Counted from the first letter of the stretch, positions 41,762-49,851 are shown. The stretch is 64,000 bases of DNA from Oscillospiraceae bacterium MB24-C1 (GCA_030913685.1 CP133187.1:1637501-1701500); one strand, 5' to 3'. The notes: generated by a model not told the origin, from the sequence alone. Program-made: numbers and translations.

Positions 41762-43093
41762 TTAACCGACAATAACCTTGCCGATGGGATTTCTTAATTT
41801 TCCGCCTTTGTTTGATCTTGCTACCGCCAGAAAAACTGTCAGGCTTCCGATACGACCTGCATACATCAGCAACATTATAACAATGCGTGATAAGGTCGGC
41901 AACGTCTGGGTAATACCAGTAGAAAGACCCACTGTACCAATGGCAGACAGACATTCAAAGGTAGCATTGGTAAGCAGCTGACCCTGTGCACAAAGCACCA
42001 GTATGCCGCAAACCGTCATGGCTAAATAAACCGACACGCCACAGAAAGCACGGCGCAATATTTCAGACTCCAAACGAAAATGCCATATTGAAACATCCTC
42101 GCGGTTGCGAAGAGAGGCGAAAACAGCTGAAGCCATGACAACCAGCGTGGTTACCTTAATTCCCCCGCCGGTGCCGCCGGGTGCAGCCCCAATGAACATC
42201 AAAAGCATGGTGATAAGCTTGCCTCCGTCTGAAAGCGCGGCTATATCCACGGTGTTAAAGCCGGCTGTCCTTGGCGTAGTCGATTGGAAAAACGCCGACA
42301 AAATCCGCTCTTGCGTGCTCATGTTAGCGAATACCCCGTCATTTTCAAGCAGCAAAAAGAGCAACATACCGCTCGCCAAAAGCACGAGGGTAGACACTAG
42401 CACCGCGCGGGTATGAAGTCTGAGCTTAAAAAAATAAAACCGACTTTCTACAAGATCGTTCCACACCACAAAGCCAATACCGCCCACAATGATCAACGCG
42501 GCGATGGTGAGAACCACCAGCGGATCGTTATAAAAATATGTCAGAGACGAAGACGGCGTACGAACACCCATCAAGTCGAAACCTGCGTTACAAAATGCTG
42601 ATACCGAATGGAAAACGGAAAACCATAGCCCCCGCCCCAAACCAAATTTGGGAACAAACCGTACCGCTAACAACACCGCGCCCATCCCTTCAAAAATGGC
42701 CGTTCCAATCAGCATGCGTTTCACCAGACGGATAACGCCGCCAACCTGTGTGGCGCTGATGGCTTCTGCCAACAAGGAGCGTTCGCGCAGACCAATGCGC
42801 CTTCCAACCACCAGAGAAAATAAAATGGCGATGGCCATGAAGCCAAGCCCGCCGATTTGAATAAGCAATAAAATGATAGCCTGACCAAACACCGAAAACT
42901 GTGTCCATGTATCATATAAAACTAGCCCTGTGACACAGGTGGCAGACACCGAAGTAAACAGCGCGTTTAAAAATGGAATCGCCTCACCATTGCGACTGGC
43001 AATAGGTAAGCTTAAAAATACCCCGCCCGCCAGAATAATAAAGGCGAACCCAACCGCGATAATTCGCGTTGCGCTCCACTGTTTTATATTCAT
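41762..43093 (-). CDS. KtrB/TrkH-type potassium uptake membrane subunit
   Basis: 443 residues with about eight to ten membrane segments and four pore repeats; selectivity-filter-like glycines are visible in SATCVTGLVLYD, CNAGFDLMG, TPRTAGFNTVD and SAIGTVGLSTGI, and a GAAPGGTGGGIK gate loop occurs in the third repeat region. Size and pattern match KtrB rather than the longer TrkH. It is a K+ (often Na+-coupled) translocator. The start codon overlaps the stop of the upstream small protein (ATGA), showing coupling. Confidence 0.93.
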   Translation of the reverse strand: MNIKQWSATRIIAVGFAFIILAGGVFLSLPIASRNGEAIPFLNALFTSVSATCVTGLVLYDTWTQFSVFGQAIILLLIQIGGLGFMAIAILFSLVVGRRIGLRERSLLAEAISATQVGGVIRLVKRMLIGTAIFEGMGAVLLAVRFVPKFGLGRGLWFSVFHSVSAFCNAGFDLMGVRTPSSSLTYFYNDPLVVLTIAALIIVGGIGFVVWNDLVESRFYFFKLRLHTRAVLVSTLVLLASGMLLFLLLENDGVFANMSTQERILSAFFQSTTPRTAGFNTVDIAALSDGGKLITMLLMFIGAAPGGTGGGIKVTTLVVMASAVFASLRNREDVSIWHFRLESEILRRAFCGVSVYLAMTVCGILVLCAQGQLLTNATFECLSAIGTVGLSTGITQTLPTLSRIVIMLLMYAGRIGSLTVFLAVARSNKGGKLRNPIGKVIVG

Positions 43094-43530
43094 CTGCCTA
43101 TCCCTCTCATTTCTCCCAGCAACGCATCGACCGATTCGCCTGCGTTAAGCAATCGTTCCGCGCCTGTGTCTTCAAAAATTTTGCACAAATCTGGCGCGTT
43201 GCAACGCGCTATAATATAAATACCGGGGTCCGCGCGCTTTGCGGCATGGCATATTGCCAAGTTTTTGCTATCATCACCTGAAAGCGCAAACAGCGCCGAA
43301 TAAAAGTCATCCTCAGGAAAAGAGGATGTTAAAAGCGCTTTACACTTTATCCCGGATTTCTTCATTTTCTCTACGACGTCGGGCGCTCCGTAAACCAACA
43401 CACCTTGATTAGCACGCCCTTTCGCACCATCAAGAAAGTTTTCATTTTCAAAAAACAAGTCCAGCCGATACATAATAAAATAGCCGAGTAGAAACGTTCC
43501 CAGAGCTGCAAAAACCAGCAGAGCCGTCAT
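43090..43530 (-). CDS. Membrane-tethered degenerate RCK-like protein, first gene of the potassium operon
   Basis: 146 residues: one N-terminal membrane helix (residues 3-23, ALLVFAALGTFLLGYFIM), then a Rossmann-like domain resembling the second half of TrkA-N (IIARCNAPDLCKIFEDTGAERLL matches the usual RCK_N end), but the first strand reads VLVYGAPDVVEK and lacks GxGxxG. I do not know a named family. It is coupled by a 4-base overlap to KtrB, so it is probably an accessory or regulatory subunit. If the nucleotide site is degenerate, it may sense without binding NAD(P) or ATP in the usual way. Confidence 0.7.
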   Translation of the reverse strand: MTALLVFAALGTFLLGYFIMYRLDLFFENENFLDGAKGRANQGVLVYGAPDVVEKMKKSGIKCKALLTSSFPEDDFYSALFALSGDDSKNLAICHAAKRADPGIYIIARCNAPDLCKIFEDTGAERLLNAGESVDALLGEMRGIGR

Positions 43531-43543
43531 ATTGTTCCATCCG

Positions 43544-43571
43544 CCTTTCTGTTGCTATAATAACAGAAAGG
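43544..43571 (-). promoter_or_regulatory. 10-bp palindrome just upstream of the potassium operon
   Basis: CCTTTCTGTT (43544-43553) and its perfect complement AACAGAAAGG (43562-43571) flank 8 bases. It spans the ribosome-binding/leader region of the first gene (start at 43530), so it could be an operator, perhaps for KdpE, or an RNA hairpin that hides the ribosome binding site. Confidence 0.5.
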
Positions 43572-43780
43572 TTATAATGCCAGTGTCCTTGTTTGCGCCA
43601 CCGTATTATTTTTTTATAAAGATGGTCGAATATACCGAGTCTCGTTCTCAGGACCTGGCCATAGCCACCCGTATAAAAATTTTTTAACGTTATACATCCA
43701 GCAATATGCCGCTTGTCTTATTTTAGTTTATCCACTATTTTACCATAACACTGTTGCAGGGTAAACCCCATTTGCATCCT

Positions 43781-43808
43781 TCACACAGATAAGGCTGTTT
43801 GCTATAAT
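43781..43808 (+). promoter_or_regulatory. Promoter for the AAA ATPase
   Basis: TTCACA (43781-43786), 16-base spacer, perfect TATAAT (43803-43808), 33 bases before the ATG. Confidence 0.65.
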
Positions 43809-43841
43809 ATAGCTGGTCTATTTAGGAAGGAGGTGGCTTGG

Positions 43842-44588
43842 ATGCAGCGCAATTACATCGGTAGCGTGCGGTTAAAAACGCCGCTGGCAGAGGATTCCTA
43901 TCTGCACAATATACCGGCGGTGCGCCATTTGGCGCAGCAAAAGGAACTAACCTTCACCCACGCGGTTACCTTTTTGGTGGGCGAAAACGGCACGGGCAAA
44001 TCGACGCTGCTCGAGGGCATCGCTGTAGCCTATGGCTTCAACGCCGAGGGCGGTACCAGAAATTTCAGCTTTGAAACCAGCGCCACCCATTCAGAACTGC
44101 ACCGACACCTCACGCTCTTAAAAAGCGCTTATCCCAAGGACGGTTTTTTTCTGCGAGCCGAAAGCTTTTATAACGCCACCAGCTACATCGATGCGGTATA
44201 CGAAGATAAACTCAGAGCAAAGGTGCCCACCGCATACGGTGCGGGTGCGCTGCATGCGCAATCCCACGGCGAGAGCTTTCTCTCACTAGTGGAAAATCGT
44301 TTTAGCGGTAACGGTCTTTATCTGCTCGACGAACCGGAGTCCGCCCTTTCACCCAGTCGCCTTATGGCCTTGATGGTGCATCTCCACGCACTCGTGCAAA
44401 AGAATTCCCAGTTCATCATCGCCACCCACTCGCCCATCCTGATAACCTACCCCGGCGCACAGGTGTATGAGCTTTCAGAGGCGGGTGTCTGTTCGGTAGA
44501 TTACCGCAAGACCGAACATTATCAGCTGACTCGTCGCTTTCTAGAAAGACCTGAGAAAATGCTACACTACCTTTTGGACGCGGAATAA
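43842..44588 (+). CDS. Stand-alone AAA/ABC-type ATPase (COG3910-like)
   Basis: 248 residues from ATG 43842; GGAGG is 9 bases ahead, and the GTG at 43833 overlaps it. Walker A is GENGTGKSTLLEG near residue 46, an ABC-like signature QSHGESFLSL near 145, Walker B YLLDEPESALSP near 163 and a switch His in IIATHSPIL near 192. The fold is an ABC-type ATPase with an unusual short form and no transmembrane partner. Members of this group are found as single genes and have no established role; some relatives belong to defence modules, but nothing nearby supports that here. Confidence 0.88.
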   Translation: MQRNYIGSVRLKTPLAEDSYLHNIPAVRHLAQQKELTFTHAVTFLVGENGTGKSTLLEGIAVAYGFNAEGGTRNFSFETSATHSELHRHLTLLKSAYPKDGFFLRAESFYNATSYIDAVYEDKLRAKVPTAYGAGALHAQSHGESFLSLVENRFSGNGLYLLDEPESALSPSRLMALMVHLHALVQKNSQFIIATHSPILITYPGAQVYELSEAGVCSVDYRKTEHYQLTRRFLERPEKMLHYLLDAE

Positions 44589-44665
44589 CTCTCTATAAAT
44601 GAATTTTTAAAGAATTTTTGATTGCCACAATATCAGCGAACGAGCATACCTTTTTGTCACGCCAA

Positions 44666-44697
44666 TTGACGGACATATGGCAAAATGATATATTGTA
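44666..44697 (+). promoter_or_regulatory. gntR promoter overlapped by the ATATTGTA operator
   Basis: TTGACG (44666-44671), 17-base spacer, TATATT (44689-44694). The half-site ATATTGTA (44690-44697) covers the -10, and a reverse half-site AACAATAT lies just downstream (44710-44717). The same element and placement recur at the hydro-lyase promoter, which supports autoregulation. Confidence 0.7.
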
Positions 44698-44742
44698 TGC
44701 AGCATCATCAACAATATACACTATATAGAAACAGGTGGCAAT

Positions 44743-45384
44743 ATGGAGCAACTGGAATTGATGCCGGCGCGGATAAAGATTGCAGCCATTGTGCGTAAAG
44801 CTATTTTATCCGGCGAATTTACAGCCGGATCGGAATTGTCCTTAACTGAAACGGCAGCAAAAATTGGGGTGTCGCGCACGCCGGTTCGCGAGGCTTTCCA
44901 GACACTCGCGGCAGAAGGGCTTATAGAGTTGCGCATGAACAAGGGTGCCGTTGTCAAGTCGATTGACGAAAACTTTATTAAAGACCACTTTAGCATACGA
45001 ATGCTTTTAGAGGGCGAAGCCGTCGCGCGTGCCATACAAAACGGCATGGATGCCAACGAGCTAATGGCGCTTCAAGCCACCGTATCAGACAATCTTCATT
45101 TTGTTGCCGACAACACTTATGAATTATATAATCAAAATTTTCACACTGCAATCTGGGCGGCAACCCAAAGCCAAAAGCTGTATCATTTTTGTGAGACGCT
45201 ATGGAACGGCCCTTCTTTCAGCCGTGCAGTACCCGACGAAGAGCATAGAAGAAGATCTATTGCCGAGCATAGTCAGATTATCGGCTATATAGCCGAGGGT
45301 GATGCTGAGTCAGGCCGCCGGACTATGGCTGCACATATTGAGCGGAGCATGCACAATATTTTAAACGGTTTTAAGATGCGATAA
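44743..45384 (+). CDS. GntR family regulator, FCD (FadR) subgroup
   Basis: 213 residues: winged-helix DNA-binding domain at 1-75 (VRKAILSGEFTAGSELS, then IGVSRTPVREAFQTLAAEGL, the GntR recognition signature) and an all-helical FCD effector domain at 85-210, with metal-type histidines (QNFHTAI near 130 and EHSQII, AAHIE later). FCD proteins commonly bind a metal and a carboxylic acid. It sits before a LeuCD-type hydro-lyase pair and shares its operator, so the inducer is probably the substrate or product of that enzyme. A terminator separates them. Confidence 0.92.
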   Translation: MEQLELMPARIKIAAIVRKAILSGEFTAGSELSLTETAAKIGVSRTPVREAFQTLAAEGLIELRMNKGAVVKSIDENFIKDHFSIRMLLEGEAVARAIQNGMDANELMALQATVSDNLHFVADNTYELYNQNFHTAIWAATQSQKLYHFCETLWNGPSFSRAVPDEEHRRRSIAEHSQIIGYIAEGDAESGRRTMAAHIERSMHNILNGFKMR

Positions 45385-45404
45385 TATTATGTGATTTAAA
45401 TAAT

Positions 45405-45470
45405 AAATGGCGCAGAAAGTATACACCTGCAACAAATATGTGCGCAGTGTATATCTTTAGCGCCATTTTA
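45405..45470 (+). terminator. Terminator between gntR and the hydro-lyase genes
   Basis: AAATGGCGC (45405-45413) pairs with GCGCCATTT (45460-45468), enclosing a second pairing GTATACAC/GTGTATAT, and ends in TTTT. Confidence 0.75.
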
Positions 45471-45471
45471 A

Positions 45472-45520
45472 TTGACTTTGCATATCAAAGCTCGTAATAT
45501 TGTATACAATATACAATATT
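45472..45520 (+). promoter_or_regulatory. Hydro-lyase promoter with a perfect 16-bp palindromic operator
   Basis: TTGACT (45472-45477), 17-base spacer, TAATAT (45495-45500). The palindrome ATATTGTATACAATAT (45497-45512) covers the -10 and the start point, and a further half-site TACAATATT follows (45512-45520). The same half-site covers the gntR -10 upstream. Confidence 0.8.
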
Positions 45521-45543
45521 CGCAATTTAAAAGGAGTGGCGTT

Positions 45544-46794
45544 ATGCATGCACTAGAAAAAATTCTTGCCAAGGCAAGCGAAAAATCGTCAGTGATGGCG
45601 GGGGAGATTGTCACCGCAAAGGTGAGCTTTGCAGAGATTAACGACCTGTATTTGCAAACCGTGTACTCTTTTAAAGAAATGGGCGGAACCAAGGTCTGGG
45701 ATAAGGATCGGGTGGCTTTTGTATTTGACCATTATGCACCCTGTCCTACGATTGAGGCGGCAAGAAATCACGCTGAGATGCGCGCGTTCGCCCAAGAAAA
45801 CAACCTGACCTACCACTTTGACGTCAACGCAGGTGTTTGTCATCAGGTCATGCCCGAGCGGGGGGTCGTTTATCCGGGTATGATTGTGGTCGCGACTGAT
45901 TCGCATACCACTACACACGGCGCATTCGGCGCATTCGGCACCGGCGTCGGCGCAACCGATATGGCCACCATTCTGCTTAGTGGCGAGCTATGGATGCGTG
46001 TACCGGAAATTATCGAAATACGCATTGAAGGTACCGCGCCCAAGGGCGTTTATCCAAAGGATGTTATTCTACATATTCTTGGCAAAATAAAGGCGGACGG
46101 CGCGGTATATAAAGCGATAGATTTCACCGGCAGCTATGTTGAACAGCTTGACGTTGCCGGGCGAATGGTTCTCTGCAACATGGCCGTGGAGATGGGGGCT
46201 AAGACCGCCTATATGCAGCCCAATGATCTGGTGCTCGAATATGCAGGCAAAAGGGCGGTTCGCCCGTTTGTGGTAGAATACACCGACGCTGATTATGTCT
46301 ATGCAGAAAGTCATGTGTTTGACATCAGCGAATTGACCCCGCAGCTTTCAGCTCCGCACAGCGTTGACAATGTCTACCCGCTGGAAGACGTGGGTAGAGT
46401 TAAAATTAATCAGGGTGTCATCGGCACCTGCACCGGCGGACGCGTGACGGATATTGCGGTTGCCGCACAAATTCTTCGCGGCAAAAAAATCCCCGAATAT
46501 ATCCGACTTATTATTGTCCCCGCTTCCGCACAGGTCATGAGAGAATGCATGGATAAAGGTTATATCCAGGATTTAATGGTCGCAGGCGCAACCATTACCT
46601 CCCCCGGCTGCGGGCCTTGTCTTGGCGCGCACGAGGGTGTCATTGCTCCCGGCGAAATATGCATCACAGCGTCTAACCGCAACTTCCCTGGGCGGATGGG
46701 CAGTACTCAGGCACAGCTGTATCTAGCGTCCCCCGCAACTGTCGCAGCTTCGGCGCTAAACGGCTACATCACCGATCCTAGAACCATTCTGTGA
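45544..46794 (+). CDS. LeuC-type hydro-lyase large subunit (3-isopropylmalate/dimethylmalate dehydratase family)
   Basis: 416 residues from ATG 45544 with GGAGTGG upstream (the frame is open to 45472 but has no site). It has the aconitase-superfamily iron-sulfur ligands: one Cys in VIGTCTGGRVTD and the pair in TSPGCGPCLGAHEG, plus the substrate-binding VATDSHTTTHGAFGAFGTGVGATD. Sequence alone fits isopropylmalate isomerase, homoaconitase-type, 2,3-dimethylmalate dehydratase or citraconate-type hydratases. No leuA or leuB is nearby and the regulator is GntR/FCD, so a catabolic dehydratase is as likely as leucine synthesis. Catalyses a stereospecific dehydration/rehydration with the small subunit. 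Confidence 0.88.
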   Translation: MHALEKILAKASEKSSVMAGEIVTAKVSFAEINDLYLQTVYSFKEMGGTKVWDKDRVAFVFDHYAPCPTIEAARNHAEMRAFAQENNLTYHFDVNAGVCHQVMPERGVVYPGMIVVATDSHTTTHGAFGAFGTGVGATDMATILLSGELWMRVPEIIEIRIEGTAPKGVYPKDVILHILGKIKADGAVYKAIDFTGSYVEQLDVAGRMVLCNMAVEMGAKTAYMQPNDLVLEYAGKRAVRPFVVEYTDADYVYAESHVFDISELTPQLSAPHSVDNVYPLEDVGRVKINQGVIGTCTGGRVTDIAVAAQILRGKKIPEYIRLIIVPASAQVMRECMDKGYIQDLMVAGATITSPGCGPCLGAHEGVIAPGEICITASNRNFPGRMGSTQAQLYLASPATVAASALNGYITDPRTIL

Positions 46795-46811
46795 AGAAAG
46801 GAAGAGCCAAT

Positions 46812-47321
46812 ATGAACAACATTATTGAGAGCGCTGCCGTTGTACTGGGGAGCAACATTGACACCGATCAGATTTATCCCGGGCGGTTTCTCGCCTTGGT
46901 TGAACCAGATGAAATCGGCAAACATTGCCTGGAAGGCCTTGACGAACAAATCCGCCAGCTAGCGCCGGGCAGCATTGTGGTGGCAGGCACAAATTTTGGT
47001 TGCGGCTCAAGCCGTGAGCATGCGGTCATCACGCTGCAAAATGCGAAGGTTCAGGCGGTGGTGGCAGAATCTTTCGCTCGTATTTTTTTTAGAAACGCTA
47101 TCAATTTGGGGTTGCCGCTGATTATATGTAAAGGAATCAGCCAAACGGTCAAAACCGGGCATTTGCTGCGCGTGGACTTAACCGCTGGCACGGTAGCGGT
47201 GCTGGAGACTGGTGTAGTGCTGCAAGCAGAAAAGCTGGGCGATCATATTTTGGGGATTATCCGTGCAGGCGGGATAAAGCCGCTGTTTAGAGCCAAATAT
47301 GCAAAGTCTCCACAGGAATAG
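46812..47321 (+). CDS. LeuD-type hydro-lyase small subunit
   Basis: 169 residues from ATG 46812, 17 bases after the large-subunit stop, with AAAGGAAGAG upstream; the longer frame starting at 46791 lacks its own site. The swivelling domain carries NIDTDQIYPGRFL near residue 16 and the signature GTNFGCGSSREHAV near 57. It completes the heteromeric dehydratase active site with the large subunit. The length (about 165-170) matches the LeuD/DmdB group of free small subunits. A strong terminator follows, so the operon is large plus small subunit only. Confidence 0.9.
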   Translation: MNNIIESAAVVLGSNIDTDQIYPGRFLALVEPDEIGKHCLEGLDEQIRQLAPGSIVVAGTNFGCGSSREHAVITLQNAKVQAVVAESFARIFFRNAINLGLPLIICKGISQTVKTGHLLRVDLTAGTVAVLETGVVLQAEKLGDHILGIIRAGGIKPLFRAKYAKSPQE

Positions 47322-47330
47322 TGTGTATTG

Positions 47331-47381
47331 GAAAAAGAGAAGGCAATCTGCTTGACGCAGCTTATGCCTTCTCTTTTTCAG
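47331..47381 (+). terminator. Terminator of the hydro-lyase operon
   Basis: GAAAAAGAGAAGGCA (47331-47345) pairs perfectly with its complement (47365-47379). Confidence 0.8.
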
Positions 47382-47437
47382 TGCGGTTTTAAAAATGCAC
47401 CTTTCTATGAAATAAAAAAAGATGAATCCAAATAACA

Positions 47438-47920
47438 TCAGCGAGCCAGCATACTGCCGATAATATCCCTACAGTTTGAGCTGCGTATCTGTAACATGCT
47501 TTTCGTGATAAGGAAAGGCTTTTTCAAATGATAATAGGCGGGGTTTCCAAAAATGATAACGGCCGGATATTCGGTTTTTTTGGCAATGGCTAGTGTGTGA
47601 TGCACCAAAGCAGCGCCCACGCCCTGTCTCTGACAATCGGGCGAAACACTCAATGGGCCAAAGGTCAGCACCGGGTGCGCGCGACCATCGCTGTCGATTA
47701 CCTGTGCCACCGAATACATGATATTGCCTACAACGCAATCATCCTGTACCGCCACATAATCCAGCTCCGGCAAAAACGCCTTGGAATAGCGCAGATTGTG
47801 CGCCAACAGATGTTCGTCACAGCCTGGCTTATAAACGTCCCAAAACGCGTCCCGTGTCAGATGCTCAACCACACGGTAATCCTGCTCAGCCTCAGGCCGG
47901 ATAATAATATTTTTGCTCAC
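47438..47920 (-). CDS. GNAT family N-acetyltransferase
   Basis: 160-residue single GNAT domain of the COG3153 type. The acetyl-CoA loop reads SPDCQRQGVGAALVHHTL near residue 93, following the strand VLTFGPLSV. IRPEAEQDYRVVEHLTRDAF at the N-terminus is typical. Its ATG overlaps the stop of the MutS2-like gene, so it is translationally coupled to that gene. Acceptor unknown. A near-identical role in antibiotic or small-molecule acetylation cannot be told from sequence. Confidence 0.88.
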   Translation of the reverse strand: MSKNIIIRPEAEQDYRVVEHLTRDAFWDVYKPGCDEHLLAHNLRYSKAFLPELDYVAVQDDCVVGNIMYSVAQVIDSDGRAHPVLTFGPLSVSPDCQRQGVGAALVHHTLAIAKKTEYPAVIIFGNPAYYHLKKPFLITKSMLQIRSSNCRDIIGSMLAR

Positions 47921-49851
47921 ACCTCTTGCTCCCCTTCCTTAATTACGATCATGTTGCCTTCTTGATGGCGTCTTTCTAAAACGCGCCGGGCCTTTCGGTT
48001 TTCCACCGTATCAAAAAGAATCGAAAAGTCATAGTTTTCCGGGTAAAGTTCACTGGCAGGCACCTGAAGCTTGATGCGCTTATGGTTAACCAGTTTTTTG
48101 ATTCCCTTGACCTGTACGCCGATCTCCCCCCTGTCATTAGCCCGGGCAAAGACGATACCAGTTTCTTTGGTGGGATATACTAGCACGCTATCTCCAACCT
48201 GAAATGTATCACAGCGGGGCGTCTGATTCTGCTGTGTTTTTTGCCGGGTGATTTTTGGTGCCGTTGATTTGCCTAAACCATTAATCGCTTTGTTTTGCTG
48301 CAAAACTGGCAAGCTTTTAGCGTTTTGATCGGTGTAAGCAGCCTCTCGGGCGCGTTTTAGCATCGCTTCGGGCATGCCCAGTCGCTCGGCGATATACAGC
48401 GCGCAACTTTCACCTGCCTCACCAATTTCAAGGCGGTAAAGTGGACGCAAGCTTTCACGGTCAAAGGCCATGCGGGCATTGATAAGGCCGGGTGTATTAT
48501 CTGCATAGGTTTTTATTTCAGGGTAGTGCGTCGTAGCAGCAAAGAGGCAGCCTTTTGCGCAGAGTACATCCAAAATAGCTACTGCAATACCCATGCCCTC
48601 GGCAGGGTCGGTGCCAGAGCCCAGCTCGTCAAGCAACACCAATGATTCACCCGTCGCCTGACGCAAAATGTCCAGCACATTTTTGATATGGGCGGAAAAA
48701 GTAGAGAGGTTTTCTGAAATGCTCTGTCCATCGCCGACATCACAAAGCACAAGATTTTGCATGCAAAGGCTACTGCCCGCCTCGGCGGGTAAATGCAATC
48801 CACTTTGCGCCATAAGCGAAAATAATCCGACCGTTTTAAGCGTGACGGTTTTGCCGCCAGTATTGGGTCCGGTGATGACAACGCCGGAAAGCTCGCCGCC
48901 CACCGCAAAATTCAACGGCACCGCCGTGGCCTTATCCAACAGCGGGTGTCGCGCACCCAACAGCCGAATGCACCGATTGGTAGTGATGCCAACTGGTCCA
49001 GCCTGCATGGAAAGGCTGAGCTTGCCCTTGGCAAAAAGAAAATCCAACACCTGCATTGTTTCGACGTTACGCTTTAATGTAGGCAGATTATCGCTGATCA
49101 GGGCAGTCAACACATATAAAATACGTCGGACTTCGCTGTCCTCCTCTACCTCTAACGCGTACAGTGCCGACTGAAAGCGCCCAACCGAGGCGGGCTCAAT
49201 AAAGCAAGTTCCCCCGGTGTTGGAGACTTCGATCACCGTACCGGTGACATCTTTTTTGTGTTCGCGTTTAACCGGCAGTGTATAATGCCCGCCGCGCATG
49301 GAGATAAAGCTTTCGGAAAACCAGGCCTTGTTTTTTCGCAGGAGCGCATCCAGCTTCCCCTTTATCTGGTCGGTGGTGATCGTCATTTGACGGCGAATAT
49401 CGTTGAGTCGGTCAGACGCACGATCATCCAACGCGCCGCTTCTGATACAGCGCTGAAGCTCGTTTTCCATATCACCGAGCGGGTCGATGCCACTGCCATA
49501 CCACGCGATGGCCGAATCAGTTGCTTCGGCCCGTTTTAGGTACGCGCGCATTCTGCGGCATGAAGCCAAAAAAGATATGACATGCTCAATTTGTTCAGGT
49601 ATCAGCATGGCGTCCGCCTGTATTAGCCCGATAACCTTTTGCAGCTCGGTCATGGGTGAAAGAGGCGGGGCTCCCGCTTGTTCCAAAATTCGCCGAGCCT
49701 GAGTGGTTTCGTTCATCCAGCGCTGGGCTTCTGCCTCGTTAAGGGTGGGAGTTAGCGCAAGACAACGTGCCTTAACCTCTTCTGATAATGCATTGTTAGC
49801 CAGAAGATTTAATATTTTATCAAATTCAAGTGTTTTATAATGCGAATTCAA
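47917..49851 (-). CDS. MutS2-like ATPase lacking the C-terminal Smr domain
   Basis: 644 residues from TTG 49851, chosen because GAAGG lies 8 bases ahead; the longer open frame passes through the leader hairpin. N-terminal core and helical lever (residues 1-300, with GGHYTLPVKREHKKDVTG), then the MutS ATPase: Walker A TGPNTGGKT near 340, Walker B LVLLDELGSGTDP near 420 and AATTHYPEIK. Standard MutS2 runs to about 780 residues with KOW-like and Smr nuclease parts; here only the first 100 residues past the ATPase remain, ending EGNMIVIKEGEQEV, with no Smr domain. It may act in ribosome rescue or recombination suppression without cutting. Coupled to the GNAT gene. Confidence 0.88.
   Translation of the reverse strand: MNSHYKTLEFDKILNLLANNALSEEVKARCLALTPTLNEAEAQRWMNETTQARRILEQAGAPPLSPMTELQKVIGLIQADAMLIPEQIEHVISFLASCRRMRAYLKRAEATDSAIAWYGSGIDPLGDMENELQRCIRSGALDDRASDRLNDIRRQMTITTDQIKGKLDALLRKNKAWFSESFISMRGGHYTLPVKREHKKDVTGTVIEVSNTGGTCFIEPASVGRFQSALYALEVEEDSEVRRILYVLTALISDNLPTLKRNVETMQVLDFLFAKGKLSLSMQAGPVGITTNRCIRLLGARHPLLDKATAVPLNFAVGGELSGVVITGPNTGGKTVTLKTVGLFSLMAQSGLHLPAEAGSSLCMQNLVLCDVGDGQSISENLSTFSAHIKNVLDILRQATGESLVLLDELGSGTDPAEGMGIAVAILDVLCAKGCLFAATTHYPEIKTYADNTPGLINARMAFDRESLRPLYRLEIGEAGESCALYIAERLGMPEAMLKRAREAAYTDQNAKSLPVLQQNKAINGLGKSTAPKITRQKTQQNQTPRCDTFQVGDSVLVYPTKETGIVFARANDRGEIGVQVKGIKKLVNHKRIKLQVPASELYPENYDFSILFDTVENRKARRVLERRHQEGNMIVIKEGEQEV

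Larger units (their letters stand above)
43531..43841. other. Divergent intergenic region between the potassium operon and the AAA ATPase
   Basis: 311 bases, AT-rich. It contains the 10-bp palindrome near the potassium operon and a clear promoter for the ATPase gene. No gene is supported. Confidence 0.6.

Noticed and set aside
43842-44588. AAA ATPase as part of a defence system
   Set aside because: No nuclease, toxin or helicase partner lies next to it; the flanks are potassium uptake and a GntR regulator, so nothing supports a defence role.
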